Under the pieces are notes generated by a model. It saw nothing but the letters and a program-made list of their open reading frames with translations, was not told where the DNA came from and did no database searches. This document shows, in pieces, positions 17,801 to 26,946 of a stretch of 44,207 nt of DNA (the first letter of the stretch is position 1; every line of letters begins with the position of its first letter). The stretch is taken from NCBI RefSeq assembly GCF_010672085.1, contig NZ_JAAHHT010000057.1, forward strand, positions 1 to 44,207, written 5' to 3'. The translations under genes were made by a program, and so were the position numbers. The stretch is from Okeania sp. SIO3I5. GTDB lineage: Bacteria > Cyanobacteriota > Cyanobacteriia > Cyanobacteriales > Microcoleaceae.

Positions 17801-20247
17801 AGGTAAACCTCCAAAGTAACTTCGTAGCAATGCTGCCAACTATTAGTTGGTAAAAGTTGCCTGGCTATTTCCAAATAATCCATGGCCGATTCATATGCTG
17901 TGGTTTCTTTGGCTCTAATCCCGGCAATGCGGTTGAGACGAAGGAGTTCCGAGGGTTCTTTCTGGGTTTGAGAATTGTCAATCCCTTTATTTAAGTGATT
18001 GACAATTGCAAAAATGCGATCTACAAGTCGATCTGGTGATATGCTAGCAAGCAACAGCTGACCAATTTGAACGTGGGCGATTTGCTTTTTTTCTTCTGGA
18101 ATTAAAGCATAAGCAGCTTGTTGAACGCGATCGTGTAGGAAACGATAATTTACATCAATTCTCTCAGTTTCAGCAGAGTTAATTTCACCTTGAAAAAACT
18201 TGTAAGCTTGGCTAATCGGTAAAACCATCCCTTCTTGTAGGGTACTCCAAAGTTGGCTTGCTACTTCTTCTGCTCGAGTTTGACAAACAACAGCCAAAGT
18301 CTCCAAATCAAACTGGTTACCAATACAAGCCGCCAATTTCAACACCTCCTGTGTTGCTGCGGGTAACTTCTGCAACCTTCGGGCCATAAATTCCACCACA
18401 TCATCCGTGAGAGCTGCATCTCGCACTTGAACCAAATCGCATTCCCAATATCCCAAATTTTGATTAAATAAAATCAATTTATCTTCATACAACCCTTTCA
18501 ATAATTGTGTAGTAAAGAACGGATTTCCTTGGGTCTTCCGATAAACCAATTCTGTCAGTGGTTGAGATTGTTCTACTTGGCAAATCAGGGTTTCTGCTAC
18601 AAGCTGATTGATGTGATGCACAAATAAGGGAGCCAGGGTAATGGTAGAAATTGCTGCTTCCTGCTTCTCCAATTCGGCTAGAGTCAATATCAGAGGATGG
18701 GCGGGGAAAACTTCGTTATCCCGATATGCTCCCAGAAGCAGTAGATATCCTGTTGTGCTATTCCCCATCAACACCTTCATTAGATTTAATGATGCCGAAT
18801 CTGCCCATTGCAAGTCATCAAGAAAGATAACTAAAGGATGTTCTTTGGTGGTGAAAACGGCAATGAATTTCTCAAAGAGTAAGTTAAAGCGATTTTGGGC
18901 AGCGCTTCCAGATAGTTCAGGGACGGGAGGCTGTTTGTCAATAACTGCTTCGAGTTCAGGGATAACATCAATCAGAACTTGTCCGTTATTTCCTAACGCT
19001 TCCAGGATTTGAGTTTTCCAATTGGCTAATTCCGCATCAGATTCGCTGAGGATTTGCCCCATTAAGCTGCGGAAAGCTTGTACAAAGGCAGAGAATGGAA
19101 CATTGCGGTTAAATTGATCGAATTTGCCTTTGATAAAGTAACCTCGTTGTTTGACAATAGGTTTATGAACTTCATTAACGACGGCAGTTTTCCCAATGCC
19201 AGAAAAACCAGCCACTAGGATCATTTCTGCTCTACCTCCCCCCTTACTAAGGGGGGTTTGGGGGGGATGAGCAACTCGCTCAAAGGCATCCAGTAGTGCT
19301 TGGACTTCTTTTTCTCTTCCATAGAGTTTTTCGGGAATCAGGAAGCGATCGCTCCTATCCTGTTCTCCTAACTCAAAAGACTCTATTTTCCCAGTTTCCA
19401 ACCATTGTTTTCTGCATTTCTCCAAGTCATATTTGAGTCCCAAAGCACTTTGATAGCGTGACTCAGCATTTTTTCCCATCAGCTTCAGAACAATATCCGA
19501 TAGGGTTGGCGGACATAAATCTCCACCCAATACTACCGAGTTACTCAGAGGATCGGGAGAGATAGCGATATGAGCATGAATCAGTTCTAAGGCGTCATCA
19601 CTGTTAAAGGGTAAAGTTCCTGTCAGTAATTCATAAAATGTGACTCCAAGCGAGTAAAAGTCACTGCGATAGTCTACTGCCCGATTCATCCGTCCTGTTT
19701 GCTCTGGAGACAAGTAAGCGAGGGTTCCTTCTAAGACATTGGGGGTTGTAGCTGCTTGGGTTTCTTTTGGTAATAGGGTAGAAATACTAAAATCGATTAA
19801 TTTTACTTGTTTAGTTTCTGGATGAATCAGTATATTTGCTGGTTTAATATCTTTGTGAATAATATAGTTATTGTGCAGTTGGTGTATAATTTCTGAGAGT
19901 TGGATAGCAATATCTAAAAATTGAGACAGACATAGGGATGCTCTTGCCTGATACTCGGCCAAAGATATGCCTCCCATATCTTCCATAATCAGGGCGTAGC
20001 GGTTTTCGTAACGTTGGAGGGCATAAGTTTTAATGATACCTTCTATATCTAGATTTTTACTAATTACATATTGATTTCGAAACTGAACCAATTCTGTGAA
20101 GGAAGGATATTGATTGTGCATCAATTTAATAATCACAGGTTGTCCATTTTCCACATTTTGCGCGCGATATACTTCTGTGCGATCGCTCTTATGAATCAGT
20201 TCCTGGGCATAATAATTATCAATTTTAATTGTTTTGATCTTACTCAT
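14827..20247 (-). CDS. Ser/Thr kinase-AAA ATPase-GAF-histidine kinase (HstK-type)
   Basis: This 1806-residue cytosolic signalling protein has, in order: a Ser/Thr kinase domain (about 10-275; K41, HKDIKPAN 131-138, DFS at 152-154 in place of DFG, GTLAYLSPEQTGR activation segment); an AAA/STAND-type ATPase (Walker A GFSGIGKT 347-354, Walker B VIFLDD about 473-478); a long helical TPR-like region (about 750-1330); a GAF domain (about 1360-1510); and a histidine kinase with His1553 in GVAHEINNP, an N-box NLLANAIDAL and G-boxes DNGTGIP and GTGLGMAI. It matches the HstK-like multi-kinases common in filamentous cyanobacteria. A C/G-rich repeat encodes residues of about 327-340. The start follows AAGGAAC, as in the paralogue at 26947-32310. 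The signal sensed is unknown. Confidence 0.93.
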   Translation of the reverse strand: MSKIKTIKIDNYYAQELIHKSDRTEVYRAQNVENGQPVIIKLMHNQYPSFTELVQFRNQYVISKNLDIEGIIKTYALQRYENRYALIMEDMGGISLAEYQARASLCLSQFLDIAIQLSEIIHQLHNNYIIHKDIKPANILIHPETKQVKLIDFSISTLLPKETQAATTPNVLEGTLAYLSPEQTGRMNRAVDYRSDFYSLGVTFYELLTGTLPFNSDDALELIHAHIAISPDPLSNSVVLGGDLCPPTLSDIVLKLMGKNAESRYQSALGLKYDLEKCRKQWLETGKIESFELGEQDRSDRFLIPEKLYGREKEVQALLDAFERVAHPPQTPLSKGGGRAEMILVAGFSGIGKTAVVNEVHKPIVKQRGYFIKGKFDQFNRNVPFSAFVQAFRSLMGQILSESDAELANWKTQILEALGNNGQVLIDVIPELEAVIDKQPPVPELSGSAAQNRFNLLFEKFIAVFTTKEHPLVIFLDDLQWADSASLNLMKVLMGNSTTGYLLLLGAYRDNEVFPAHPLILTLAELEKQEAAISTITLAPLFVHHINQLVAETLICQVEQSQPLTELVYRKTQGNPFFTTQLLKGLYEDKLILFNQNLGYWECDLVQVRDAALTDDVVEFMARRLQKLPAATQEVLKLAACIGNQFDLETLAVVCQTRAEEVASQLWSTLQEGMVLPISQAYKFFQGEINSAETERIDVNYRFLHDRVQQAAYALIPEEKKQIAHVQIGQLLLASISPDRLVDRIFAIVNHLNKGIDNSQTQKEPSELLRLNRIAGIRAKETTAYESAMDYLEIARQLLPTNSWQHCYEVTLEVYLNLAEVNYLSGKFATSLALVESIVQSTKQAIDRAEAFNLAVLQFTLQGEFLQALEYGKKALDCLNFDLLETNLKEKIESCQVQIDLKLGNRKIEQIVSEPEATVPDKRAIIKILNNLLVPTYVLQKEDLYFLITLSIVFISLNFGMVAESSYGFSSYGMYVGGKQGNYQLGYEFGQLAEKLAKRFHQGSDLCKACYILGNNILSWVRPLREAESIFNEGLVAGLESGELIFSANILMYKSLNPFYAGDNILEIQETLPQHLEFATRTLNYQLAVDVMLGLNIWLADITQNSSNNILTEQEYLKNCQANNSTYAICHYWILKTKILCLYGRYEEALIAAGAAEEIINVIPGKYQIAALNFYQSIAAIEYCRLHSLISNNDYLEKIKFNQAKLKQWAASCHENFSHKYFLVDATVNSFLGNKVHCIDLYDRAIAAAKENKYIQEEALANELAAKFYLDWGKEKFATLYLQEAYYCYAQWGAKAKIKDLELRYPQLLKPILESKRQSLSSKTSISKLTSHSHSQTATVANISSILDFSSLLKASQTLSGEIELDRLLSTILKIILENAGATKSALLLSSETGLTIEAIANRTGDSSKLTIDSLNQSIPWEDSQNLPVGLINYVRRTTETALLDAQAAQEQFAADNYLLRFHPQSLLCMPLQERGKLIGILYLENRLTADAFTTERLEILDTLCAQAAISLQNARLYQQAQQTLKDLQAAQLQLVQSEKMATLGNLVAGVAHEINNPVGFISGNVDAAQEHLQDLLSALSLYQENTSPPQEIVEAIEELETDFIAEDFPKLIASMAEGCQIIRNISTSLRTFSRTDTASKTEFNLHDGIDSTLLILKYRLKANENRPAIEIVKNYGNIPLVKCYAGQLNQVFMNLLANAIDALDESNEGKTFTDIEKKRNCITIATELSEDKKSAIVRIADNGTGIPEEVKARLFESGFTTKAVGKGTGLGMAIAHQIVTEKHGGMITCNSTVGQGTIFTIIIPR
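19228..19269 (-). repeat. C/G-rich repeat in frame inside kinase gene
   Basis: The plus strand reads CCTCCCCCCTTACTAAGGGG followed by a run of G, a palindromic C/G-rich repeat. It encodes the linker HPPQTPLSKGGG between the kinase and ATPase domains. The paralogue carries a related repeat at the same place (31282-31347). Confidence 0.7.
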
Positions 20248-20902
20248 TGGCCTGGTTTGTTCCTTTTTAAGTTTAATTTTTATTTTTATTATATTTTGTC
20301 TAGTTTACTTCATGTTTTGGCCAAAGTCCAGCTATTATGTCATGTCCGGTTGAATACTTACACTTTGGAGGAAGTAATATCAAATCCGGTAGCATCTGTA
20401 TAAAAAAGCAGAGAAACCGGGCAAAGTCTCAAATGCCCTAGTACGGACGTTTTTCGCTAAGAGCGGACATGAAACGCTTGCGCGACATGTTTGCGGAGCA
20501 TTCCGTAAGGAAAACGCATTTTTGTTATGCAACGTCCCTACCATTAACCTCCCACAAACCCGGTTTCTTATAACACTTCCATGAAGAGCGGATTTGATAT
20601 AAGGCACCTATGCTGAAGGCAGCTATGCTGAAGGAAAAAAAGGTACTTACGGGAGAAAGTTTTTGAGCGCTGATTATCCGAACATGATATTATATATATT
20701 TACCAAAAAATCAGGTCTCTTGCCTCCCCTTTGAAGGCTATGGAAAAAATAAACATCCGTATTTCAATCCCAATGGTGAGTGCCAGGGGGACTGATAACT
20801 GATAACTGATAACTGATAACTGAAATGAAGGTTATCTGTTTAAATCATTAGTGCCATCGGAATGCTTGCTTGGTGGTTATTGCTACAGTTTAAACAAGGA
20901 TT
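20248..20902. repeat. Gap with nested repeats between kinase genes
   Basis: It contains TGTCATGTCCGGTTGAATA (20338-20356), a second Rep-C-type element 20378-20599 with two further elements nested inside, and a Rep-E relative (about 20700-20823) with CTGATAA repeats. No gene is supported; open frames on either strand here follow repeat sequence. Confidence 0.7.
20378..20599 (+). repeat. Rep-C element containing nested Rep-I and Rep-F
   Basis: Outer ends are TATCAAATCCGG and CGGATTTGATA, flanked on both sides by TAA (20375-20377, 20600-20602), a plausible 3-bp target duplication. Inside, AGAAACCGGG (20412-20421) pairs with CCCGGTTTCT (20559-20568). Inside that, GTACGGACGTT (20441) pairs with AACGTCCCTAC (20531-20541). 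Three inverted repeats are thus nested in 222 bp. Confidence 0.75.
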
Positions 20903-22243
20903 TTAATTTGATTTGGGAATAATGATAGTAAAAATTGTACCTTCCCCAACTGTTGAATTACAGGTAATCATACCACCGTGTTTTTCTTCAATAATTTGAC
21001 GCGCGATCGCCATTCCCAAACCTGTCCCCTTGCTAACCTCTTTGGTAGTAAATCCATCCTCAAAAATCCGCGCTTGGGTTTCTGGTTTCATCCCACAACC
21101 GTTATCTTGAATGCGAACCTGTACCCGATCGTTTCCTAGCATTTTCGTCTCAATGACAATCTGATTCGGAGCAGCTTTGATTTCAGCGAAAGTTTTGCCT
21201 TGATTTGCTTCCTCAATGGCATCAATAGCGTTAGCAAGTATATTCATAAAAACTTGATTTATCTGCCCCGGAAAACAATAAACTTCCGGAATATTATCGT
21301 AATACTTCACGATCTCAATTGCTGGACGATCGGCGTTAGCTTTAGTACGGTGCTTGAGAATGAGCAGGGTACTATTGAGTCCATCCTCCAGTTTGAATGC
21401 AACTTTGTTGTCTTGATCGCGACGTGCGAATATTCTCAGGCTATCGCTGACATCACCAATGCGAGCGACACCCAAGTTCATTGAACTAAGGATTTTAGGT
21501 AAATCTTCGCGAATAAATTCTAAATCTGCTGCTTCGAGTTCATCTTGAATATGGGTTGCATTGCTAGGGCATTCTTGTAGCAGAAAATCAATCAGATCGA
21601 ATAGTTCTTGCACATACGTCATAGCTGGCTCAATATTTGCCTTAATAAAGCCTGTGGGATTATTGATTTCATGGGCAACTCCTGCCATTAATTCACCCAA
21701 AGATGCCATTTTTTCAGCTTGAATTAACTGAAGTTGCGTGGCTTTCATCTGGCGATATTGAGTTTGTAAATCTTCATTAATCTGGATCAATTTTTTGTTT
21801 TTTTCAGTCACTTGTGCCGTCTGTTGATAAAGCTGCTGCCGAAGATGATAGATTTCAATATGGGTGGCAATGCGAACCAAAACTTCTTCTCGTTGGAATG
21901 GTTTGGTAATGTAGTCCACTCCCCCTACATCAAAGGCTTTGACTTTATCTAAAGCTGCATCAAGGGCGCTGATGAAAATAATCGGTATATCTCGCGTTTC
22001 CGATTGCGATTTAATCGCTTGACAAACGGCATAACCATCCATATCTGGCATCATTACATCAAGTACGATCAAATCCGGTTGAGGGATTTTTCCAGCCAAC
22101 TCTAAAGCCTTTGTGCCATTTTTTGCTGCCACAATTGCATAATCATTTTTGAGAATTTCCAGGAGAATGTGGATATTCTGGGGATCATCATCAACAATCA
22201 ACACCTTTGATTTCGTTGGGTAAGTTTGAGCAGTGGGGGTCAT
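20903..22243 (-). CDS. Response regulator-histidine kinase hybrid
   Basis: This 446-residue soluble protein has an N-terminal receiver (about 13-130: acidic pocket D18-D20, phospho-acceptor D62 in VLDVMMPDMDG, K114 in YITKPF), a coiled-coil linker (about 130-175) and a histidine kinase with His191 in GVAHEINNP, then N-, G1- and G2-boxes (NILANAIDAI, DNGCGM, GTGLGMAIA). The receiver probably regulates the attached kinase. The last 24 codons are almost identical in DNA to those of the giant kinase ending at 14827. It lies between the hybrid kinase and that giant kinase, same strand, 0.46 and 0.66 kb from them, so separate promoters are possible. Confidence 0.95.
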   Translation of the reverse strand: MTPTAQTYPTKSKVLIVDDDPQNIHILLEILKNDYAIVAAKNGTKALELAGKIPQPDLIVLDVMMPDMDGYAVCQAIKSQSETRDIPIIFISALDAALDKVKAFDVGGVDYITKPFQREEVLVRIATHIEIYHLRQQLYQQTAQVTEKNKKLIQINEDLQTQYRQMKATQLQLIQAEKMASLGELMAGVAHEINNPTGFIKANIEPAMTYVQELFDLIDFLLQECPSNATHIQDELEAADLEFIREDLPKILSSMNLGVARIGDVSDSLRIFARRDQDNKVAFKLEDGLNSTLLILKHRTKANADRPAIEIVKYYDNIPEVYCFPGQINQVFMNILANAIDAIEEANQGKTFAEIKAAPNQIVIETKMLGNDRVQVRIQDNGCGMKPETQARIFEDGFTTKEVSKGTGLGMAIARQIIEEKHGGMITCNSTVGEGTIFTIIIPKSN

Positions 22244-22263
22244 TTCAGTTATCAGTTATCAGT

Positions 22264-22354
22264 TATGCCAGGGAACAGGGAACAGTTGGAAAAACATTTC
22301 CTAGTCTAAGATTCATCATCAATAGTTGTCAAGAGCCAATTCTTTCTTAGCTAC
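22264..22354 (+). repeat. Rep-B element, uninterrupted copy
   Basis: It runs TATGCCAGGGAAC to CTTTCTTAGCTAC and retains the continuous AGTTGTCAAGAGCCAATTC that serves as an empty-site reference for the neighbour at 22397-22631. Confidence 0.7.
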
Positions 22355-22396
22355 ATCAGTACCTCATTTTTTAGTCATAGTCGAGCTTTCTATAGT

Positions 22397-22631
22397 TATA
22401 GCAGGGAACAGGGAACAGGGAACAGGGAACAGTTGGAAAAAAATTTCCTAGTCTAAGATTCATCATCAGTAGTTGTCATATCAAATCCGTTTAATTGGAC
22501 ATAAAAAAACTCCTATCTTCATAACTACGCTCATCTTTATAATTCTTGCTCCTCCTGACTCCTTCTGAGTTAAGCAATCTATAACTATTTAACCGGATTT
22601 GATATCAAGAGCCAATTCTTTCTTAGCTATA
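22397..22631 (+). repeat. Rep-B element interrupted by Rep-C
   Basis: Left part TATAGCAGGGAAC ... AGTAGTTGTCA, right part TCAAGAGCCAATTC ... TTAGCTATA, split by 22479-22604. Removing the insert and one TCA restores the sequence of the neighbouring and 11303-11401 copies. Confidence 0.8.
22479..22604 (+). mobile_element. Rep-C MITE-like insertion with 3-bp duplication
   Basis: The 126-bp element has ends TATCAAATCCGTTTAA and TTAACCGGATTTGATA, inverted with one mismatch. It is flanked by TCA on both sides (22476-22478, 22605-22607). It has no ORF, so it would be a non-autonomous element. The exact boundary is ambiguous by one base, because the inverted repeat can be extended by an A/T pair at the cost of the duplication. 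Confidence 0.75.
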
Positions 22632-22703
22632 ATAGTTAACGATAATTATAATTTGACTGGATGCAAGATCGGAGGAAGTTTTAGTTAAAGATTTGTTATA
22701 CTT

Positions 22704-25700
22704 CTATTCTATTCGCGCAATTAAATCTTGGAGTCGTGCGAGGGCCGTATCCGTATCAAACTCGAATATAGCATCTTGAAGTTCTTGAATATCTGCACTA
22801 TGGGGCGTTCCCTTGGCTAATTTATTTAACTCTTTGATTCGTTCTAAAGCTGCTGCCATATCTATGTGCAAGAGATGTTCGAGTTCTTGAAGAATCGGTT
22901 TCAGGACTGGTAGTTCGTCCTGGCTGAATTGAGCGTTCTCGGCAGCAGTTGATGCTTCTGCTCGCTCTAATTTTCCGAGGGAATCCATCACGACGGCAAA
23001 GCACTCCCTGAAAGTTTGCATTAAACCAGGCAGTGCTTCAGTTGTAGATTTTTTTTGCAAAGATTTCTCAAGGGCAACTGCAGCAGCAAACAAATCTGTG
23101 GCTCCGATATTACCTGCCGTGCCTTTGATGGTGTGCACTTGATTCCGAGCGAGGGCGTAGTCGGCTGCATCGATCGCCTCTTGGAGTTCGGCCAGAGTAT
23201 TTTGGTTCTTGTCGTAAAACAGCAGCAAAATCCGGCGGTAGGCATCAAGATTTCCTCCTAGACAATCAACCCCTACACTGATATCAATCCCCTCCAAAAG
23301 CAGTTGCTTTTCGGCAGCAAGGGGCAAAGCTGGGGAAGAGATTGTCTCTGAATCCGCAAGTCTGGCGGCTGTTTCGTTGTCCCTCCTGCCATTGCTCTGT
23401 TGGAGCCAACGGAGCAGAGTTCGGAAAACATGGTTTGGCTCAATTGGCTTGGTGATATGATCGTTCATGCCCGCTTCCAAGCTCAGATCCTGATCGCCAA
23501 TCAGAGCATGAGCAGTCATGGCGATTACGATCAAGCCCGCAAAGCGTTGGCGATCAGGACGATCTGATTTAGCCAAAGCTCGGATCTGCCTGGTAGCTTC
23601 CAAACCGTCCATTTCTGGCATTTGAATATCCATCAACACTGCATCGTAATGGTTGCGTTCCACCGCTGCCAAAGCCTCCAGACCATTATTGGCAGTGTCG
23701 AGAATTGCACCCGCGCCTTGCAATAGTTCTCTGGCGATCTGCTGATTGATTTCGTTATCTTCGACTAGCAATAGCTTATAACCTGATAAGGAATGGGGAT
23801 TAGTTGCAGATTGACTCTGTTCGTACTCACTTGCAGGTTTGATTCCGATGTCAGTACCGAATGCCTTGATCAGAGTATCATAGAGCGTCGAACGATTGAC
23901 GGGCTTGGATAGACAATCCTCAACACCCGCTTCTTTGGCACGCTGTTGCACATCCGTTTGCCCGTAGCCAGTAACGAGCAGAATCCGAGGTTGGTGGGGT
24001 AGGGAGGCAGTGCGGATTCCTTGAATCAATTCAATGCTATCCATCCCATGGGGCATATGCCAATCCATCAGCACCAGTTGATAGGGGATATCAGTCCTTT
24101 GGAGAACTTCGAGTGCTTCTTCTCCGGAAGCAACGGCATCAACCTGCATAGAAAAGGACTGTAAAACTTTCGTGAAAATGTTACGTGCTGAACTGCTGTC
24201 ATCGACGATCAGCGCTTTTATATCTTCTAGTGCTGCGGCTAGAACGTGAGTTTTTAAAGGCGTAGAAACCGTTTCAAACACGGCAAAAAATTGAAATTTG
24301 CTACCTTTGCCGAGCTCGCTTTCTACCCAGATATCGCCCCCCATCATCTTAACCAAGCGTTTGCAAATAGCTAAACCTAAGCCAGTCCCACCATATTTGC
24401 GCGTAGTCGAGTCATCTGCTTGACTGAAACTGCGGAACAATTGTTTACATTGATCTGGGGTTAGCCCGATCCCCGTATCCTGAACGGAAAACTCTAAGGT
24501 AATGCTATTGTCTTGACGTTCTCGTAAAACAATCTGAACGATGACTTCACCGGCTTCGGTAAATTTGACGGCGTTACTGGTGAGATTTAGGAGGATTTGT
24601 TCCAATCGCAGGGGGTCGCCTTTTAGAGAATTTGGAATCTCCGGATCGATACCAATCAAGAATTCGAGACCTTTCTCTTCCGCCCGCAAACTCACTAGAT
24701 TTGATACATTTTGTAGGATTGTGTCAAGCTCAAAATCTATTTTTTCCAGTGCTAGCTTGCCCGCTTCAATTTTTGAGAAATCAAGAATATCGTTAATGAG
24801 GTGCAGAAGCGATTGACCAGACATTTCGATTTTCTGGATATAGTCTACCTGTTGGGTATTGAGGTTTGTCTGCAATGCCAAGTGACTTAAACCCAAAATC
24901 GCATTCATGGGGGTTCTAATCTCGTGACTCATAACTGCCAGAAAATTGCTTTTGGCCGCGTTAGCTGATTCTGCCAACTCCCGTGCTTCTTCGAGTTGCT
25001 CGGCTCGTCCCTGTTCTGTTTCTCGCAGTTGATCAAGTTCTAGCAATTCCTGTTTGAACAATTTCAGACTACTGAAGATAACATCAAATTCCCGATCATA
25101 GCGATCTTCTTCAATCTCGTAGTCTCCCTGACGCGATCGTAGATATTCTACTGCCAGAGTAATTTTCTCTAAGGGTTGAAGAATTGAATTGCGAACGAAG
25201 AAAATCAAAAGTAACACTAGAGTAATACCTGCTGAAATCGTAAACACCATTATGAGATTGAGGTATGTCACAAACTGGTTGAGGGAATTTTTACTTTTAT
25301 CAACTTGTTCCCGAGCAGTTCTTGAGAGACTTTCTAGCAATTCTTGGGCTTCTTGGTAGTTGCGACGCTCCAAGTTTTCAATGGTTTGGAGAGTCTCTTC
25401 GCGATTATTCTCCTGGTATGTCTTGAGAATGCTCTCTCCTACAGTTTTAAGTTCATTAAAGAGCCGTTTTATCTCCCGGAGCTTAATGGTTTCCTGTGTT
25501 TTTTGCTCCAAGGCACTGAGATTGTCGAAAGTAATTTCAAAATCAAGCGCATATTGAAAAAACTCCCGTTTGGCATCCGGATCGTTAAGGATGAAACGGT
25601 TCAAAGTTGCTAGCATATTGCTGGCGAGTTCCGATAGTTCCAGATAGTAGCGGACTCCAGGGAGATCGTCGTTTACCACCTCATCAAAATTCTTCGATTT

Positions 25701-26282
25701 TCCAGCATCAGCTAGTTCTTCCTCTTTGAGTTCTTGCAGGAGCTTTTCCATCGGGATACCCACATCTTTAAGTAGGGTGCTGATCTGCTTACTAGCTTTG
25801 CGATCGGCACTGGGGTCGTAACCGCGAAATACTTTTGTCTCTGATTCTTCCCGGAAATTCTCAATAAGTCTGTCCAAGCGCTCCCAGTCTCGCTTGCGGG
25901 TGTTACGAATTTTGATAGAAATGTTATCTCGAAATTCTAATAACTCACTATAATTTTTAAAATATTCCTGCTCTTCTTCTTCCTCGCCGAGAACGTACTC
26001 TAATAAGTTACCACTCATAGTCCCCAACTCTTCAAGCATACTGATCGTGCCTACTGCTTTGGGGACTTCTACTTCTAGCACTTGCTGGGTCGATTTTTTA
26101 ACTTGGTAACTAAAAAATAGAACGCCAACAGAAACGCCACTAATGACTAGAAATATGAGAAAGAAGATGAAGTTAAGGCGGACGACAACCGAACGCTTCT
26201 TTTTAAAGATTTGTGCTTGGAAGCTTTCCCAAGAACTGAGAAATTTTAAATCAGTGACTTTCGGCCAGTTTGTTTTTTTCAT
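22704..26282 (-). CDS. Membrane hybrid sensor kinase: HK-REC-REC-HPt
   Basis: This 1192-residue membrane sensor has a first helix (about 36-58), an all-helical extracytoplasmic region (about 60-340) resembling four-helix-bundle sensors, a second helix (about 342-366), a HAMP-like linker and coiled coil, then a histidine kinase with His453 in SHEIRTPMN and ATPase boxes DTGIGL and GTGLGLAIC. Two receivers follow (D740 in LMDWHMP; D885 in [11 protein letters not shown]) and an HPt domain with His1050 in [13 protein letters not shown]. One chain therefore holds every site for a His-Asp-His relay. The first receiver has KP in LSKPVN. The external signal is unknown, and the HPt implies transfer to a separate output receiver, for which the neighbouring 446-aa protein is a candidate. 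Confidence 0.95.
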   Translation of the reverse strand: MKKTNWPKVTDLKFLSSWESFQAQIFKKKRSVVVRLNFIFFLIFLVISGVSVGVLFFSYQVKKSTQQVLEVEVPKAVGTISMLEELGTMSGNLLEYVLGEEEEEQEYFKNYSELLEFRDNISIKIRNTRKRDWERLDRLIENFREESETKVFRGYDPSADRKASKQISTLLKDVGIPMEKLLQELKEEELADAGKSKNFDEVVNDDLPGVRYYLELSELASNMLATLNRFILNDPDAKREFFQYALDFEITFDNLSALEQKTQETIKLREIKRLFNELKTVGESILKTYQENNREETLQTIENLERRNYQEAQELLESLSRTAREQVDKSKNSLNQFVTYLNLIMVFTISAGITLVLLLIFFVRNSILQPLEKITLAVEYLRSRQGDYEIEEDRYDREFDVIFSSLKLFKQELLELDQLRETEQGRAEQLEEARELAESANAAKSNFLAVMSHEIRTPMNAILGLSHLALQTNLNTQQVDYIQKIEMSGQSLLHLINDILDFSKIEAGKLALEKIDFELDTILQNVSNLVSLRAEEKGLEFLIGIDPEIPNSLKGDPLRLEQILLNLTSNAVKFTEAGEVIVQIVLRERQDNSITLEFSVQDTGIGLTPDQCKQLFRSFSQADDSTTRKYGGTGLGLAICKRLVKMMGGDIWVESELGKGSKFQFFAVFETVSTPLKTHVLAAALEDIKALIVDDSSSARNIFTKVLQSFSMQVDAVASGEEALEVLQRTDIPYQLVLMDWHMPHGMDSIELIQGIRTASLPHQPRILLVTGYGQTDVQQRAKEAGVEDCLSKPVNRSTLYDTLIKAFGTDIGIKPASEYEQSQSATNPHSLSGYKLLLVEDNEINQQIARELLQGAGAILDTANNGLEALAAVERNHYDAVLMDIQMPEMDGLEATRQIRALAKSDRPDRQRFAGLIVIAMTAHALIGDQDLSLEAGMNDHITKPIEPNHVFRTLLRWLQQSNGRRDNETAARLADSETISSPALPLAAEKQLLLEGIDISVGVDCLGGNLDAYRRILLLFYDKNQNTLAELQEAIDAADYALARNQVHTIKGTAGNIGATDLFAAAVALEKSLQKKSTTEALPGLMQTFRECFAVVMDSLGKLERAEASTAAENAQFSQDELPVLKPILQELEHLLHIDMAAALERIKELNKLAKGTPHSADIQELQDAIFEFDTDTALARLQDLIARIE

Positions 26283-26946
26283 AATAACCCAAGGATTTTA
26301 ATTAATTTGATTAGGACTTACGCATGAACGCTATTGTGGATTGTTTCACCTAAAATAGTGCATTATATTTTACAGCGCTTTTCAGTTGAGTAGACCACAA
26401 AACTGTTGCAGGAGTAATGAGTAAGGAGTAATGAGTAATGAGTAAGGAGTAAGGAGGTAGGAACGTTACATAACAAAAATGCGTTTTCTTATAGGGAATG
26501 CTGCGCAAACATGTCGCGCTCGCTATAAGTTTCATGTCCGCTCAAGCGCGGAAAACGTCCGTACGGAGTAATGAGTAAGGAGTCAGTATGATTGTGGTTT
26601 ATTCATATAAAAACCGCTGTAGGTTGTGGGAAGACAAGGAAGACAAGGAAGACAAGGTGGTAAGGGAGAAAAAAGCCTATTGCACTATTTTAGGTGAAAC
26701 AGTCCAGTAGGGTGTGTTTTGCTAACGCAAAGCTCCGCTAACGCTACGCGACATGTTTGCGGAGCATTCCGTCAGGAAAAAGCTCGCTTAGTAACGCACC
26801 AAGGCTCTATATTACCTTTAGACATCTCCGGAAAAGAGGGAATAGGGAACAGGGAACAGGGAACAGGCAGGAGTAATTGATAATTTATCAATAAGAATTG
26901 ATTTAATTTTTGATTATTGGAGATGTCTTTTGCGTAAGTCCTGATA
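26283..26946. repeat. Repeat composite with four nested inverted repeats
   Basis: Outer arms TAGGACTTACGCA (26312) and TGCGTAAGTCCT (26931-26942). Next, arms 26337-26362 and 26681-26706, matching over 26 bp with one mismatch. Next, arms 26372-26399 and 26593-26620 (ACAGCG ... CCACA type). Innermost, Rep-F 26457-26564. ATGAGTA heptamers sit inside, and a Rep-D element (26820-26928) lies near the right outer arm. No gene is supported. Confidence 0.8.
26820..26928 (+). repeat. Rep-D element, 109 bp, perfect ends
   Basis: Ends AGACATCTCC and GGAGATGTCT are perfect 10-bp inverted repeats. GGGAACA heptamers fill the left half; TAATTGATAATTTATCAATA is in the right half. Same length as the elements at 3160-3268 and 36075-36183. 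Confidence 0.7.

Larger units (their letters stand above)
22244..22703. repeat. Gap with two Rep-B copies, one interrupted
   Basis: A Rep-B copy without insertion (22264-22354) is followed by a second copy (22397-22631) carrying the 126-bp Rep-C element at 22479-22604. GGGAACA heptamers sit in both; the second copy has more of them. No gene is seen. Confidence 0.8.

Noticed and set aside
22479-22604. TA-target duplication for Rep-C
   Set aside because: The uninterrupted sequence TTGTCAAGAGCC has no TA; the flanks support TCA instead.
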